From NCBI GenBank assembly GCA_040391535.1, contig JBEBXQ010000051.1:1-28946 (forward strand): a stretch of DNA of 28,946 nt. The letters are read 5' to 3'. The position numbers were made by a program, and so were the translations under genes. Origin of the DNA: JBEBXQ01 sp040391535. Its GTDB lineage: Bacteria > Bacteroidota > Bacteroidia > Cytophagales > Spirosomataceae. Shown here one piece after another: positions 1-6,694 of the stretch. The notes below the pieces were generated by a model that was not told the DNA's origin, ran no database searches, and saw only the letters and a program-made list of their open reading frames with translations. The stretch's first letter is position 1. The number at the start of each line of letters is the position of its first letter.

Positions 1-359
1 TCAGCATATGATTTTTTCTCAAACTGAGCCATACCCAGCACATAATAAGCATCGTTGATTTTTTCCCAGGATGGAAACCTTTCTGTCAGCTGACGGGCCA
101 TCAGATAACCATCCTGGGCTTTTTTTGCTTTTATAGCTGCTAAAGCATAATAATAATGAGCATACGGACTAAAACCGGATGACTTATGCTGTACCTGCGT
201 TAGCGGGGCCAGGTGCTGCATGGCTTGTGCATAATTGCCGTTTAAATAGTATCCTACAGCTTCCTTGTATTTCTTTTCAGATGTCTGTGAATTCTGTCCG
301 CTGACAGGATGGAAAAGCAGACTGGAAATAAAGGAAAAAAGGAAGACGGCAAATTTCAT
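1..359 (-). CDS. Secreted tetratricopeptide-repeat protein, C-terminus outside the window
   Basis: The first 119 or so residues of a longer protein are visible; the reading frame is open to the window edge. It begins with a signal peptide (short basic start, hydrophobic stretch to about residue 20, then SGQNSQTSEKK). Two to three helix-turn-helix units follow with the small/aromatic spacing of TPR repeats, for example YKEAVGYYLNGNYAQAMQHL (about 32-51), a second around HYYYALAAIKAKKAQDGYLM and a third around DAYYVLGMAQFEKKSYA. The protein should be periplasmic or lipid-face exposed and act in protein-protein contacts; the downstream domain cannot be seen. The ATG lies only 12 bp after the yidC stop codon, so it is probably the last visible gene of a pyrG-yidC-TPR transcription unit. 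The TPR call is by eye; a substrate-binding or LysM domain further on is possible but not visible. Confidence 0.75.
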   Translation of the reverse strand, partial: MKFAVFLFSFISSLLFHPVSGQNSQTSEKKYKEAVGYYLNGNYAQAMQHLAPLTQVQHKSSGFSPYAHYYYALAAIKAKKAQDGYLMARQLTERFPSWEKINDAYYVLGMAQFEKKSYA

Positions 360-371
360 TATGTACTGCTT

Positions 372-2219
372 TTAATTGGAACGCTTTTTGTTTTTCTTCT
401 CGGTTTCAGCCTGTTTCTTCTTTGCTTCTTCAGCAGCCTGAAGCGATTTTTCCAGATATTGCTGGAATTTTGAGCCTTTAGCTGGCTTTTCTATATTTTT
501 CTTACGGTTTTCATCCAGAATCAGTTTGATTTTATCTTCATCAACGAATTTACGGATCGTAAGTTGTTGTGCTATAGTAACGACGTTAGAGACAAAATAG
601 TAAAACGTCAACCCTGCAGGGAATGAATTCAGAACAAACATGAACATAAGCGGCATCACATAGCTTAAGAATTTCATGTTGATCGGACTGTTCTGCTGTG
701 TGGGCGTAATCTGATTATTGTAATAAGCATACCCGATACTTGATACTGTCATCAGCAAGGTGAATAAGCTGATATGTCCGCCGATAAAAGGAATATGAAC
801 AGGCAGTTTGATGATGGAATCATAGGTCGACAAATCATTTGACCACAGGAATGGCTGCTGACGCAGCTCTATAAGATTCGGGAACAGGAAGAACAGTGAA
901 AACAGAATCGGCATTGTGGCAAGTACCGGAATACACCCGCTCAGCGGATTTACACCCACCTGCTGGTATAGCTTCATCTGCTCCTGTTGTTGCTTACCCA
1001 TATCATCCGGATTATTCTTTCGGATCTCTTCAAGTTCAGGAGCCAGCACTTTCATCTTCGCCATACTCATGTACGACTTATAGGTCAATGGAGTCAGCGC
1101 CAGTTTAACGATCAGTACTAAAAGAATAATCAGAATTCCATAATTGGATGTAACGGTTTCAAGAGCGTTGAAAAGCGGGACAAGAATAAATTTATTGATC
1201 GGTTTCAGGAATGCATATCCCAGGTATACATTTTCTTCAAACCCTTCAATGTTAAGTTTTCTGAGCAGCTGATAATCATTCGGCCCCAGGTAAAACTGAA
1301 AATTGCCTTTTCCCTGGTTCAGAACCGGCACCGGAATACTGGTTTTTGCACTTAAGGTTTTTGCGATCAGAGGATCATCCTGGGTGACGGTAGAATGCAG
1401 TTCAAGGTCCTTGAAAGGAGTATCTTTGGCAATAAGGCCTAAAAGAAAATACTTATGCTTGAAAGAAAACCATTTTACAGGAGCTGTTACTTTGGTTTCG
1501 TCTGTACCCGATGTTGAATTTTTGCCGATTTCGTCCAGTTCGTCTGTGTAATAATCAATACCTGCCGACTTTCTGTTTTCATTCATATCGTTTTCCAGCT
1601 GGTGCAAATCATTTGACCAGTCAAAAACGAGTGATTGATTGCTGATACCAATATTGTCAGAACGAATATCATAGTCGATCAGATAGCCTGAGCCATAAAC
1701 CGTATAAACCTGTTCAAAAAACTGATCCTGGGAAACGGCCAGACGGAAGGTGATGGTTGTGGAATCACTCTCACTCAAAACCCTGCTGGAATCACTGGTG
1801 CTGAAATTCAGTACAGATAAGTTTACTTCTCCGCTATGGGTAGGCATCAGGAGGTTCAGCCTGTTGTTGTCAGGAGTAATCAGGTATAAAGGCTTCTGAT
1901 CATAAGTTTTATAATCCTTCAGCATAGCATACTTAATCATACCGCCTTTGGTAGAGAAAGTAAGTTTCAGCGTGCTGGTTTCAATAGTAATGTCTTTCTC
2001 TTCAATGGAAGCAGCTGCAGAAAGCCCTGTTTTGGGGGCAGAGTCTGTAAGGCTATCGGCTAACTGCGGAATATTTTGAGAGGAAGAAGTGTCTTTGCTG
2101 ACAGAAGTAGTCTGTGGAGGATTAACCGGCTGGACGGGTTCCGGTGTCGGTACTAATAATTGGTAGCCAATTAAAATTAAAAAAATGAGTACTAATCCAA
2201 TAATTGATTGTCTTTCCAT
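372..2219 (-). CDS. yidC: Membrane protein insertase YidC
   Basis: YidC/Oxa1 family insertase of 615 residues, which places and folds inner-membrane proteins alone or with SecYEG. The order is: N-terminal anchor helix (about 6-23), a Pro/Ser/Thr-rich linker (24-70), the large periplasmic beta-sandwich domain (about 75-345), then the conserved insertase core (about 355-560) with helices at roughly 360-380, 428-450, 483-500 and 516-550. The coiled cytoplasmic loop with SMAKMK and the QQQEQMKLYQQVGVNPLSGC segment is typical. The C-terminal tail (560-615) is strongly lysine-rich, as in homologues that contact the ribosome. By alignment in mind with E. coli TM2, K372 sits where E. coli has the groove arginine R366. 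It lies downstream of pyrG, an arrangement I know from other Bacteroidota, and a TAnnTTTG box and an inverted repeat precede it. Confidence 0.97.
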   Translation of the reverse strand: MERQSIIGLVLIFLILIGYQLLVPTPEPVQPVNPPQTTSVSKDTSSSQNIPQLADSLTDSAPKTGLSAAASIEEKDITIETSTLKLTFSTKGGMIKYAMLKDYKTYDQKPLYLITPDNNRLNLLMPTHSGEVNLSVLNFSTSDSSRVLSESDSTTITFRLAVSQDQFFEQVYTVYGSGYLIDYDIRSDNIGISNQSLVFDWSNDLHQLENDMNENRKSAGIDYYTDELDEIGKNSTSGTDETKVTAPVKWFSFKHKYFLLGLIAKDTPFKDLELHSTVTQDDPLIAKTLSAKTSIPVPVLNQGKGNFQFYLGPNDYQLLRKLNIEGFEENVYLGYAFLKPINKFILVPLFNALETVTSNYGILIILLVLIVKLALTPLTYKSYMSMAKMKVLAPELEEIRKNNPDDMGKQQQEQMKLYQQVGVNPLSGCIPVLATMPILFSLFFLFPNLIELRQQPFLWSNDLSTYDSIIKLPVHIPFIGGHISLFTLLMTVSSIGYAYYNNQITPTQQNSPINMKFLSYVMPLMFMFVLNSFPAGLTFYYFVSNVVTIAQQLTIRKFVDEDKIKLILDENRKKNIEKPAKGSKFQQYLEKSLQAAEEAKKKQAETEKKNKKRSN

Positions 2220-2271
2220 TCGTAATTCAGGTGCTGATGCACTTTATATTGCTTTAAATTTTCGGCTTATA

Positions 2272-2340
2272 ATTACCGTAAACCGCTCAAAACAAAGCAT
2301 CTGTATGATTATTTTGCTTTGAACGGTTTGCAAAGGTAAT
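2272..2340 (-). repeat. Imperfect inverted repeat in the pyrG-yidC intergenic region
   Basis: Left arm 2272-2299 and right arm 2315-2340 share ATTACC, AAACCG, TCAAA and GCA blocks as reverse complements. The core pairing is AAACCGcTCAAA against TTTGAACGGTTT, followed after a 5-nt bulge by GCA/TGC, with a 15-nt loop. It lies downstream of pyrG and upstream of yidC, and the right arm contains the candidate yidC promoter box. It could be a pyrG 3' hairpin, a yidC leader structure or a protein-binding site. No convincing T-run follows it on the minus strand. Confidence 0.5.
2331..2338 (-). promoter_or_regulatory. Candidate -7 element upstream of yidC
   Basis: The minus strand reads TACCTTTG, a match to the Bacteroidota -7 consensus TAnnTTTG, about 110 nt before the yidC ATG. 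I see no clear TTTG at the -33 position, so yidC may have this weak promoter in addition to read-through from pyrG. Confidence 0.4.
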
Positions 2341-2391
2341 GAAGATTTCTTTTATGTCTTTTACCTGATGTTTAAATCAATGCAATACAGG

Positions 2392-4023
2392 CTATTTTTG
2401 ATTAGAATATGTAATAGCTGCTTTCACAAACCTTACAAATAACGGATGCGGATTCATAACCGTACTTTTCAGTTCAGGATGGAATTGGACACCGATAAAG
2501 TGAGGATGGGATGGGATTTCAACAATTTCCACCAGATCATTCTGCGGATTGATTCCGGTTGCTATCATGCCGCCCTCCTCAAATTGCTTGAGGAACTGGT
2601 TATTGAATTCGTAACGGTGACGGTGGCGTTCCTGAATATTTACCTTGCCATAAATGGAATAGGCCAGTGTATCTTTTTTCAGCTTGCACGGATAAGCACC
2701 CAGCCGCATTGTTCCTCCTTTATTGGTAACACCTTTCTGATTCTCCATCAAAGAAATTACCGCATGTTCTGAACTGTCGTTCATTTCAATGGAATGAGCA
2801 TCTTCCATTCCTAAAACGTTGCGTGCATATTCAATCACAGCCATTTGCATACCCAGACAAATTCCAAAGAAGGGAATGTTGTTTTCACGGGTATACCGGA
2901 TGGCTTCAATTTTACCGTCGATACCACGTTCCCCGAAGCCCGGAGCTACCAGCACACCATCCAGCTTGCCCAGTTTATCAGCAACATTCTCACCGGTAAT
3001 CTGCTCAGAATGGATCCAGTGAATATTCACTTTACATTCATTGACCGAACCCGCGTGAATGAAAGATTCGGCAATGGATTTATAGGCATCATGTAATTCA
3101 ACATATTTGCCTACCAGACCAATATTCACAACGGCAGTGGGGTTTTTGAGCCTTGAAAGGAATGATTTCCACGAGTCCAGATTAGGGTCCTTATCATTGT
3201 AAATATCCATCATATAGAGTGCGCGCTGGTCAAGCCGTTCTTTCAGCATCAGCAGCGGTACGTCATAGATGGTCTCGGCATCCATTGACTCAATAACAGA
3301 GTTTTCCTGAACATTACAGAAACGGGCAATTTTTTTGCGGATCTCATCCGGTAAAGCATGCTCTGTACGGCAAACAAGAATATCCGGCTGAATACCGTAT
3401 TCCTGCAGCATCCTGACAGAGTGCTGGGTAGGTTTGGTCTTGAGTTCTCCGGCGGCTGTCAGGTAAGGAATCAGGGTAAGGTGAATAATTAAAGTATCAT
3501 TTGCCGGCAATTCAAATTTGATCTGCCTGACGGCCTCAAGAAAAGGCAATGATTCAATATCGCCCACACAACCTCCGATTTCTGTAATGACGATGTCATA
3601 ATTTCCGGAGTTACCAAGTAACAGCATATTGTTCTTGATTTCATCAGTAATATGCGGGACTACCTGTACGGTTTTGCCCAGAAAATCACCTCTTCTTTCC
3701 TTTAATATAACATTGTAATAAATCCTTCCGGTGGTAATATTATTAGCCTGGGAGGTAGGGATATTCAGGAAACGTTCATAATGCCCCAGATCAAGGTCCG
3801 TTTCTGCACCATCATCCGTTACATAGCATTCGCCGTGCTCATAAGGATTAAGTGTCCCCGGATCCACATTGATATACGGATCAAATTTTTGAATAGTTAC
3901 GCTGAAACCCCGGGATTGTAAAAGTTTTGCGAGTGAGGAGGCAATGATGCCTTTCCCTAATGAAGATGTAACGCCGCCCGTAACAAAAATGTACTTAGCG
4001 GTCTTTTGCTTATCAGAAGCCAT
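2392..4023 (-). CDS. pyrG: CTP synthase (glutamine hydrolysing)
   Basis: Makes CTP from UTP, ATP and glutamine, the last step of de novo cytidine nucleotide synthesis; a cytosolic tetramer. At 543 residues it has the normal length. The N-terminal synthetase domain (about 1-275) starts with FVTGGVTSSLGKG, the P-loop, and carries the KFDPYINVDPGTLNPYEHGE and DDGAETDLDLGHYERF blocks. The C-terminal class I glutamine amidotransferase domain (about 297-540) has GFGERG in the oxyanion region, the nucleophile in GICLGMQ (C389) and the His/Glu pair of FHPE (H515, E517). All key residues are present, so it should be active. It is followed on the same strand by yidC after 172 bp. A TAATTTTG box 33 bp upstream of the ATG is a good promoter candidate. 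Confidence 0.98.
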   Translation of the reverse strand: MASDKQKTAKYIFVTGGVTSSLGKGIIASSLAKLLQSRGFSVTIQKFDPYINVDPGTLNPYEHGECYVTDDGAETDLDLGHYERFLNIPTSQANNITTGRIYYNVILKERRGDFLGKTVQVVPHITDEIKNNMLLLGNSGNYDIVITEIGGCVGDIESLPFLEAVRQIKFELPANDTLIIHLTLIPYLTAAGELKTKPTQHSVRMLQEYGIQPDILVCRTEHALPDEIRKKIARFCNVQENSVIESMDAETIYDVPLLMLKERLDQRALYMMDIYNDKDPNLDSWKSFLSRLKNPTAVVNIGLVGKYVELHDAYKSIAESFIHAGSVNECKVNIHWIHSEQITGENVADKLGKLDGVLVAPGFGERGIDGKIEAIRYTRENNIPFFGICLGMQMAVIEYARNVLGMEDAHSIEMNDSSEHAVISLMENQKGVTNKGGTMRLGAYPCKLKKDTLAYSIYGKVNIQERHRHRYEFNNQFLKQFEEGGMIATGINPQNDLVEIVEIPSHPHFIGVQFHPELKSTVMNPHPLFVRFVKAAITYSNQK

Positions 4024-4469
4024 TAGACGTTGCCTTTTTTTATGATTACGGGATACAAAATTAACAGTTTTGATGGTATTTTTTTATAATCCTCAATATA
4101 AATATTTTTTGGGGGTATGCATTGATTTTAGACTCAACAGGTTAGAAGGTAGAAAAAAAGCAAAAAAAGAATAATTCGGATTTTGTATTTTTTATTGTTG
4201 TAAAAATTTCCAATGGGTATAGGCTGTATGCGTACAGTACCGTGTTTTTTCAGGAAAACAAAAAGATCAGCGGGATGTATGAATGCTTCTGGACAGATCG
4301 CTATTGTTATGATCAGCGATGATGGCTTCCGGCAACTCTTTTTTATTTATCAGGATATCCGAAATTTAATATTGTTTTCTTGGAATTGTAATCTTCAAAT
4401 ATTTAACTTGTTCAAAATTTATTAAAGGCGATTATAATGTTGTTCTTTAATCTTTAACATAATAACTTT
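4024..4469. other. AT-rich intergenic region without a convincing gene
   Basis: This 446-bp stretch separates the divergent pyrG and histone-like genes. It contains the pyrG promoter candidate near 4060, several A- and T-tracts (for example 4080-4110 and 4155-4215) and probably the promoter of the plus-strand gene close to 4450. A 70-codon open frame at 4213-4425 has no recognisable features and an odd Cys/Phe-rich composition, so I do not call it. A small RNA could be present but I see no clear promoter-plus-terminator pair. Confidence 0.5.
4056..4063 (-). promoter_or_regulatory. Candidate pyrG promoter, -7 element
   Basis: The minus strand reads TAATTTTG, an exact TAnnTTTG match, 32 bp before the pyrG start codon. 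A correctly spaced TTTG -33 element is not evident. The short leader this gives has a run of seven A residues and a poor Shine-Dalgarno sequence, usual for Bacteroidota. Confidence 0.5.
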
Positions 4470-4901
4470 ATGAAATCAGAAAAGAAAAAGTTAGCGAAGG
4501 AAATCACAGATATTCTTAAAGAGAAGGTTGAAAAACTTGGAGTTGACGCGAAAAAAATTTCCAAATCTCTGAAGAAAACCTCTGACAGGCTGGCTAAGAA
4601 AGTCGCTAAGGCACTGAAAGCAGATGCAAAGAAAAAACCTAAAAAGGGAAAGGAAAAAAACACTTCAAAAAAAGCAGGGAAAAACACGAAAGCAGAAAAA
4701 AGTAAAGAAATACCTGCTCCCGTAGCTGAGATTATTGCCCCTGCTGAAAAACCTGTTCGTGCGCGAACCACACGTACCATCAAGGCAAAAACACCGGTAA
4801 CAGCAACCCCTCTCAGAAAAACAAGGACACCAAGGGCTAAAAAAGTTGAGGAAGTAGCAGTTGAATTAAAAGAGAACAGCGAGAATAAGACCGAAGCGTA
4901 A
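4470..4901 (+). CDS. Lysine-rich histone H1-like protein
   Basis: A 143-residue protein with 38 lysines (about 27%) plus several arginines, and many Ala, Thr and Pro. Residues 1-55 form a likely amphipathic helical region (KKLAKEITDILKEKVEKLG, then DRLAKKVAKALKADAKKK); residues 55-80 are a KKPKKGKEKN-type basic tract; the rest is a disordered tail with TPLRKTRTPRAKK-like motifs and an acidic end. There is no signal peptide or membrane segment. Composition and layout resemble bacterial H1-like proteins that bind DNA or RNA through flexible Lys/Ala/Pro tails, so a nucleoid or nucleic-acid-binding role is inferred. It is a single-gene unit ending at a strong palindromic terminator 13 bp after the stop. 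The longer frame on the opposite strand is a low-complexity shadow. Alternatives are a ribosome-associated basic protein or a repeat-rich linker protein. Confidence 0.8.
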   Translation: MKSEKKKLAKEITDILKEKVEKLGVDAKKISKSLKKTSDRLAKKVAKALKADAKKKPKKGKEKNTSKKAGKNTKAEKSKEIPAPVAEIIAPAEKPVRARTTRTIKAKTPVTATPLRKTRTPRAKKVEEVAVELKENSENKTEA

Positions 4902-4914
4902 AGGTAAGCCAATA

Positions 4915-4956
4915 CCAAAAAGCCCGTCTTTCAATATTGAAAGACGGGCTTTTTGG
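4915..4956. terminator. Bidirectional intrinsic terminator, perfect 42-bp palindrome
   Basis: Both halves are exact reverse complements. The outer part reads CCAAAAAGCCCGTCTTTC and the centre is CAATATTG, so the GC-rich stem is flanked by A5 on one side and T5 on the other. It lies 13 bp after the stop of the plus-strand histone-like gene and directly against the stop of the minus-strand gene starting at 4958, so it can stop transcription from both sides. Confidence 0.93.
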
Positions 4957-4957
4957 C

Positions 4958-5152
4958 TTAGTGATGATTCAGATCTTCACTTTTTTCACCGAAGCGGTTA
5001 AAGTAACCAACAAATAAGGCGGTTACTCCGATAAACCCAATAATCCATACCAATGTATCACCAAAGACATACAATATAGTTAACAGGATAATGTAAATTA
5101 AAACATTGACCCACGAAGGAACGGAGGCATTATGGTTAGATGACGTAGACAT
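4958..5152 (-). CDS. Small two-helix membrane protein, unknown function
   Basis: A 64-residue protein I do not recognise by family. After a polar Ser/Asn-rich start it has two hydrophobic helices, about 13-31 (WVNVLIYIILLTILYVFGD) and 33-51 (LVWIIGFIGVTALFVGYF), and ends in a charged tail EKSEDLNHH. The predicted form is a hairpin in the inner membrane. Support for a real gene: clear membrane-protein codon pattern, ATG start, and a stop codon immediately beside a strong bidirectional terminator. It lies 87 bp downstream of the SpoU-type methyltransferase on the same strand and may be cotranscribed with it. No functional residue stands out. Confidence 0.7.
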   Translation of the reverse strand: MSTSSNHNASVPSWVNVLIYIILLTILYVFGDTLVWIIGFIGVTALFVGYFNRFGEKSEDLNHH

Positions 5153-5239
5153 ATAGCTGAAAATATTTTTTGAAACTACAGATGTGGCGAAGTTAAGATA
5201 TATGGCCGAAAACTTAAAATCAGATGGGCAAATAATTGA

Positions 5240-5767
5240 CTAAAAATAGTGCTTGACTATTTCCCACATGGCAATTCCTCCCGAAACCGACACATTCAAT
5301 GAGTGCTTTGTGCCAAATTGTGGAATTTCCAGGCAATGGTCAGACTCACTGATTACTTCATCTGATACGCCTTCGACTTCATTACCGAAAACAAGAATAT
5401 ATTTTTTACCAGACTCAGGAACAAATTCATGTAACGATATGCTGCCTTCTGCCTGCTCGACACTGAGTATTTCACTACCGCTGTTTTTAAGCATTCTGAT
5501 CAGTTCAGCCGTATTTTGATGGGTTTCCCAATCAACGGATAATTCTGCGCCAAGAGCACTTTTGGTAATTTCACGATGGGGCGGGTGCGGGGTAATTCCG
5601 CAGAGGTATATTTTCCCGATACCTAATGCGTCTGCTGTCCTGAAAAATGAGCCTACATTATTCAGGCTCCGGATGTTATCCAGCACTATTTCCACCGGAA
5701 ACTTTTCTTTCTTCTTAAATGCTTCAACCGTCAGGCGGTCCATTTCGCTGATTTGCAACTTCCTCAT
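5240..5767 (-). CDS. SpoU/TrmH-family RNA 2'-O-methyltransferase
   Basis: A 175-residue SPOUT-superfamily enzyme that transfers a methyl group from SAM to a ribose 2'-OH in tRNA or rRNA. The three SpoU motifs are clear: motif 1 LDNIRSLNNVGSFFRTADAL (about 29-48, with the catalytic-type Asn and Arg), motif 2 LVFGNEVEGVSDEV (about 124-137) and motif 3 LEIPQFGTKHSLNVSVSGGIAMWEI (about 145-169), which forms the trefoil knot that binds SAM. There is almost no N-terminal extension, so it lacks the L30e-like substrate domain of larger rRNA enzymes. The precise substrate cannot be read from sequence; a tRNA target is reasonable for such a short form. A TATTTTTG box with a TTTG 22 bp upstream provides a likely promoter just before the ATG. 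Confidence 0.93.
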   Translation of the reverse strand: MRKLQISEMDRLTVEAFKKKEKFPVEIVLDNIRSLNNVGSFFRTADALGIGKIYLCGITPHPPHREITKSALGAELSVDWETHQNTAELIRMLKNSGSEILSVEQAEGSISLHEFVPESGKKYILVFGNEVEGVSDEVISESDHCLEIPQFGTKHSLNVSVSGGIAMWEIVKHYF

Positions 5768-5789
5768 GCACTAATTAATAATATTTGTG

Positions 5790-5823
5790 CAAAAATAAGG
5801 ATAATCCTGCATGAACAGCCAAA
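5790..5823 (-). promoter_or_regulatory. Promoter candidate for the SpoU-type methyltransferase
   Basis: On the minus strand TTTG (5820-5823) is followed after 22 bp by TATTTTTG (5790-5797), fitting the Bacteroidota TTTG / TAnnTTTG arrangement. The -7 box is 22 bp before the ATG at 5767, giving a very short leader. Confidence 0.55.
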
Positions 5824-5914
5824 ATTCACGGAGTTCGGCTACTGTGTGTACCTCAATCCGGAGTTTTTCCGTTATTATTGTTTTTTGTCAAATTAGATAA
5901 GGGACCGAATTAAA

Positions 5915-6694
5915 GTGATATCTCACGCTATACATTCACGTTATCTGGAAAGAAGTGTTGTTCTTTCTTTTTGTTTGCCGGCAGGGCATGATCATCGTAC
6001 AGACGAGTGCTTTGACCTGGTTATTTTTCAGGACGGGCAGGATTTCAGGGCATTACTGATGGAGGAGTCGCTTCAGCAAATGACGTTTTCTACCGGAAGA
6101 TCTGCTCTTTTAATCGTGGGTGTGCATGCTGATCATAACCGTGTACAGGAATACGGGACAGCGCTCCAGCCGGATTATGCCGGCAGAGGCCGTAAAGCCG
6201 GGGCTTATTCATTGTTCATTCTCAAAGAGCTTTTACCCTGGTTACATGAGCATTTCAGGATAAACCCAGGGCGGCATATCATTGCAGGATGTTCACTGGG
6301 GGGATTAATGGCCATGGATCTCGCATGGAATCATCAGGATGTATTCCGGAAAGCAGGTGTATTTTCCGGTGCATTATGGTGGAGATCTGTCGGGTTGACG
6401 GACGGATACCACCCGGCAGACCGGATTATGCATCGCCAGATCAGAGAAACGCAGGGAATACCCGATCTGCAATGCTGGTTTCAGGTGGGTAGCAATGATG
6501 AGACGGACGACAGGGATAACGACGGCGTCATTGACTCGATTGCAGATACACTGGATATCGTTGCCGAACTTGAACGCAAAGGACTGCGCTGGGGCAGGGA
6601 GGTAGTGTATTATGAAATGGAAAATGGCAGGCATGAACCTGCCACATGGTCTGTAGCAATACCCCGTTTTCTGAAATGGGCTTCAGATAACTGA
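5915..6694 (+). CDS. Esterase D-type alpha/beta hydrolase
   Basis: A 259-residue putative esterase of the family that includes esterase D and Fes-like enzymes. The nucleophile elbow is GCSLGG (S127), preceded by a helix with PGRHIIAG; H240 in ENGRHEPATW is the likely catalytic His, and an Asp near 195 a candidate acid. FQDGQD (38-43) is the usual oxyanion-side motif of the family. Residues 199-207 read DRDNDGVID, which follows the first nine positions of an EF-hand calcium loop. No signal peptide is seen, so it is probably cytoplasmic. The GTG at 5915 is chosen because an in-frame TAG lies 21 nt upstream and the first in-frame ATG would remove core strands. Its last 12 bp overlap the end of the convergent acyl-CoA reductase gene. 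The substrate is unknown. Confidence 0.85.
   Translation: MISHAIHSRYLERSVVLSFCLPAGHDHRTDECFDLVIFQDGQDFRALLMEESLQQMTFSTGRSALLIVGVHADHNRVQEYGTALQPDYAGRGRKAGAYSLFILKELLPWLHEHFRINPGRHIIAGCSLGGLMAMDLAWNHQDVFRKAGVFSGALWWRSVGLTDGYHPADRIMHRQIRETQGIPDLQCWFQVGSNDETDDRDNDGVIDSIADTLDIVAELERKGLRWGREVVYYEMENGRHEPATWSVAIPRFLKWASDN

Noticed and set aside
4213..4425. 70-codon plus-strand open frame in the pyrG/histone-like gap
   Set aside because: Cys/Phe-rich, no domain, no promoter or signal peptide, and the surrounding DNA is AT-rich non-coding in character.
4454..4918. 154-codon minus-strand frame opposite the histone-like gene
   Set aside because: It is the Phe/Ser/Ala-rich mirror of a lysine-rich coding strand and runs into the terminator stem; the plus-strand product is coherent.
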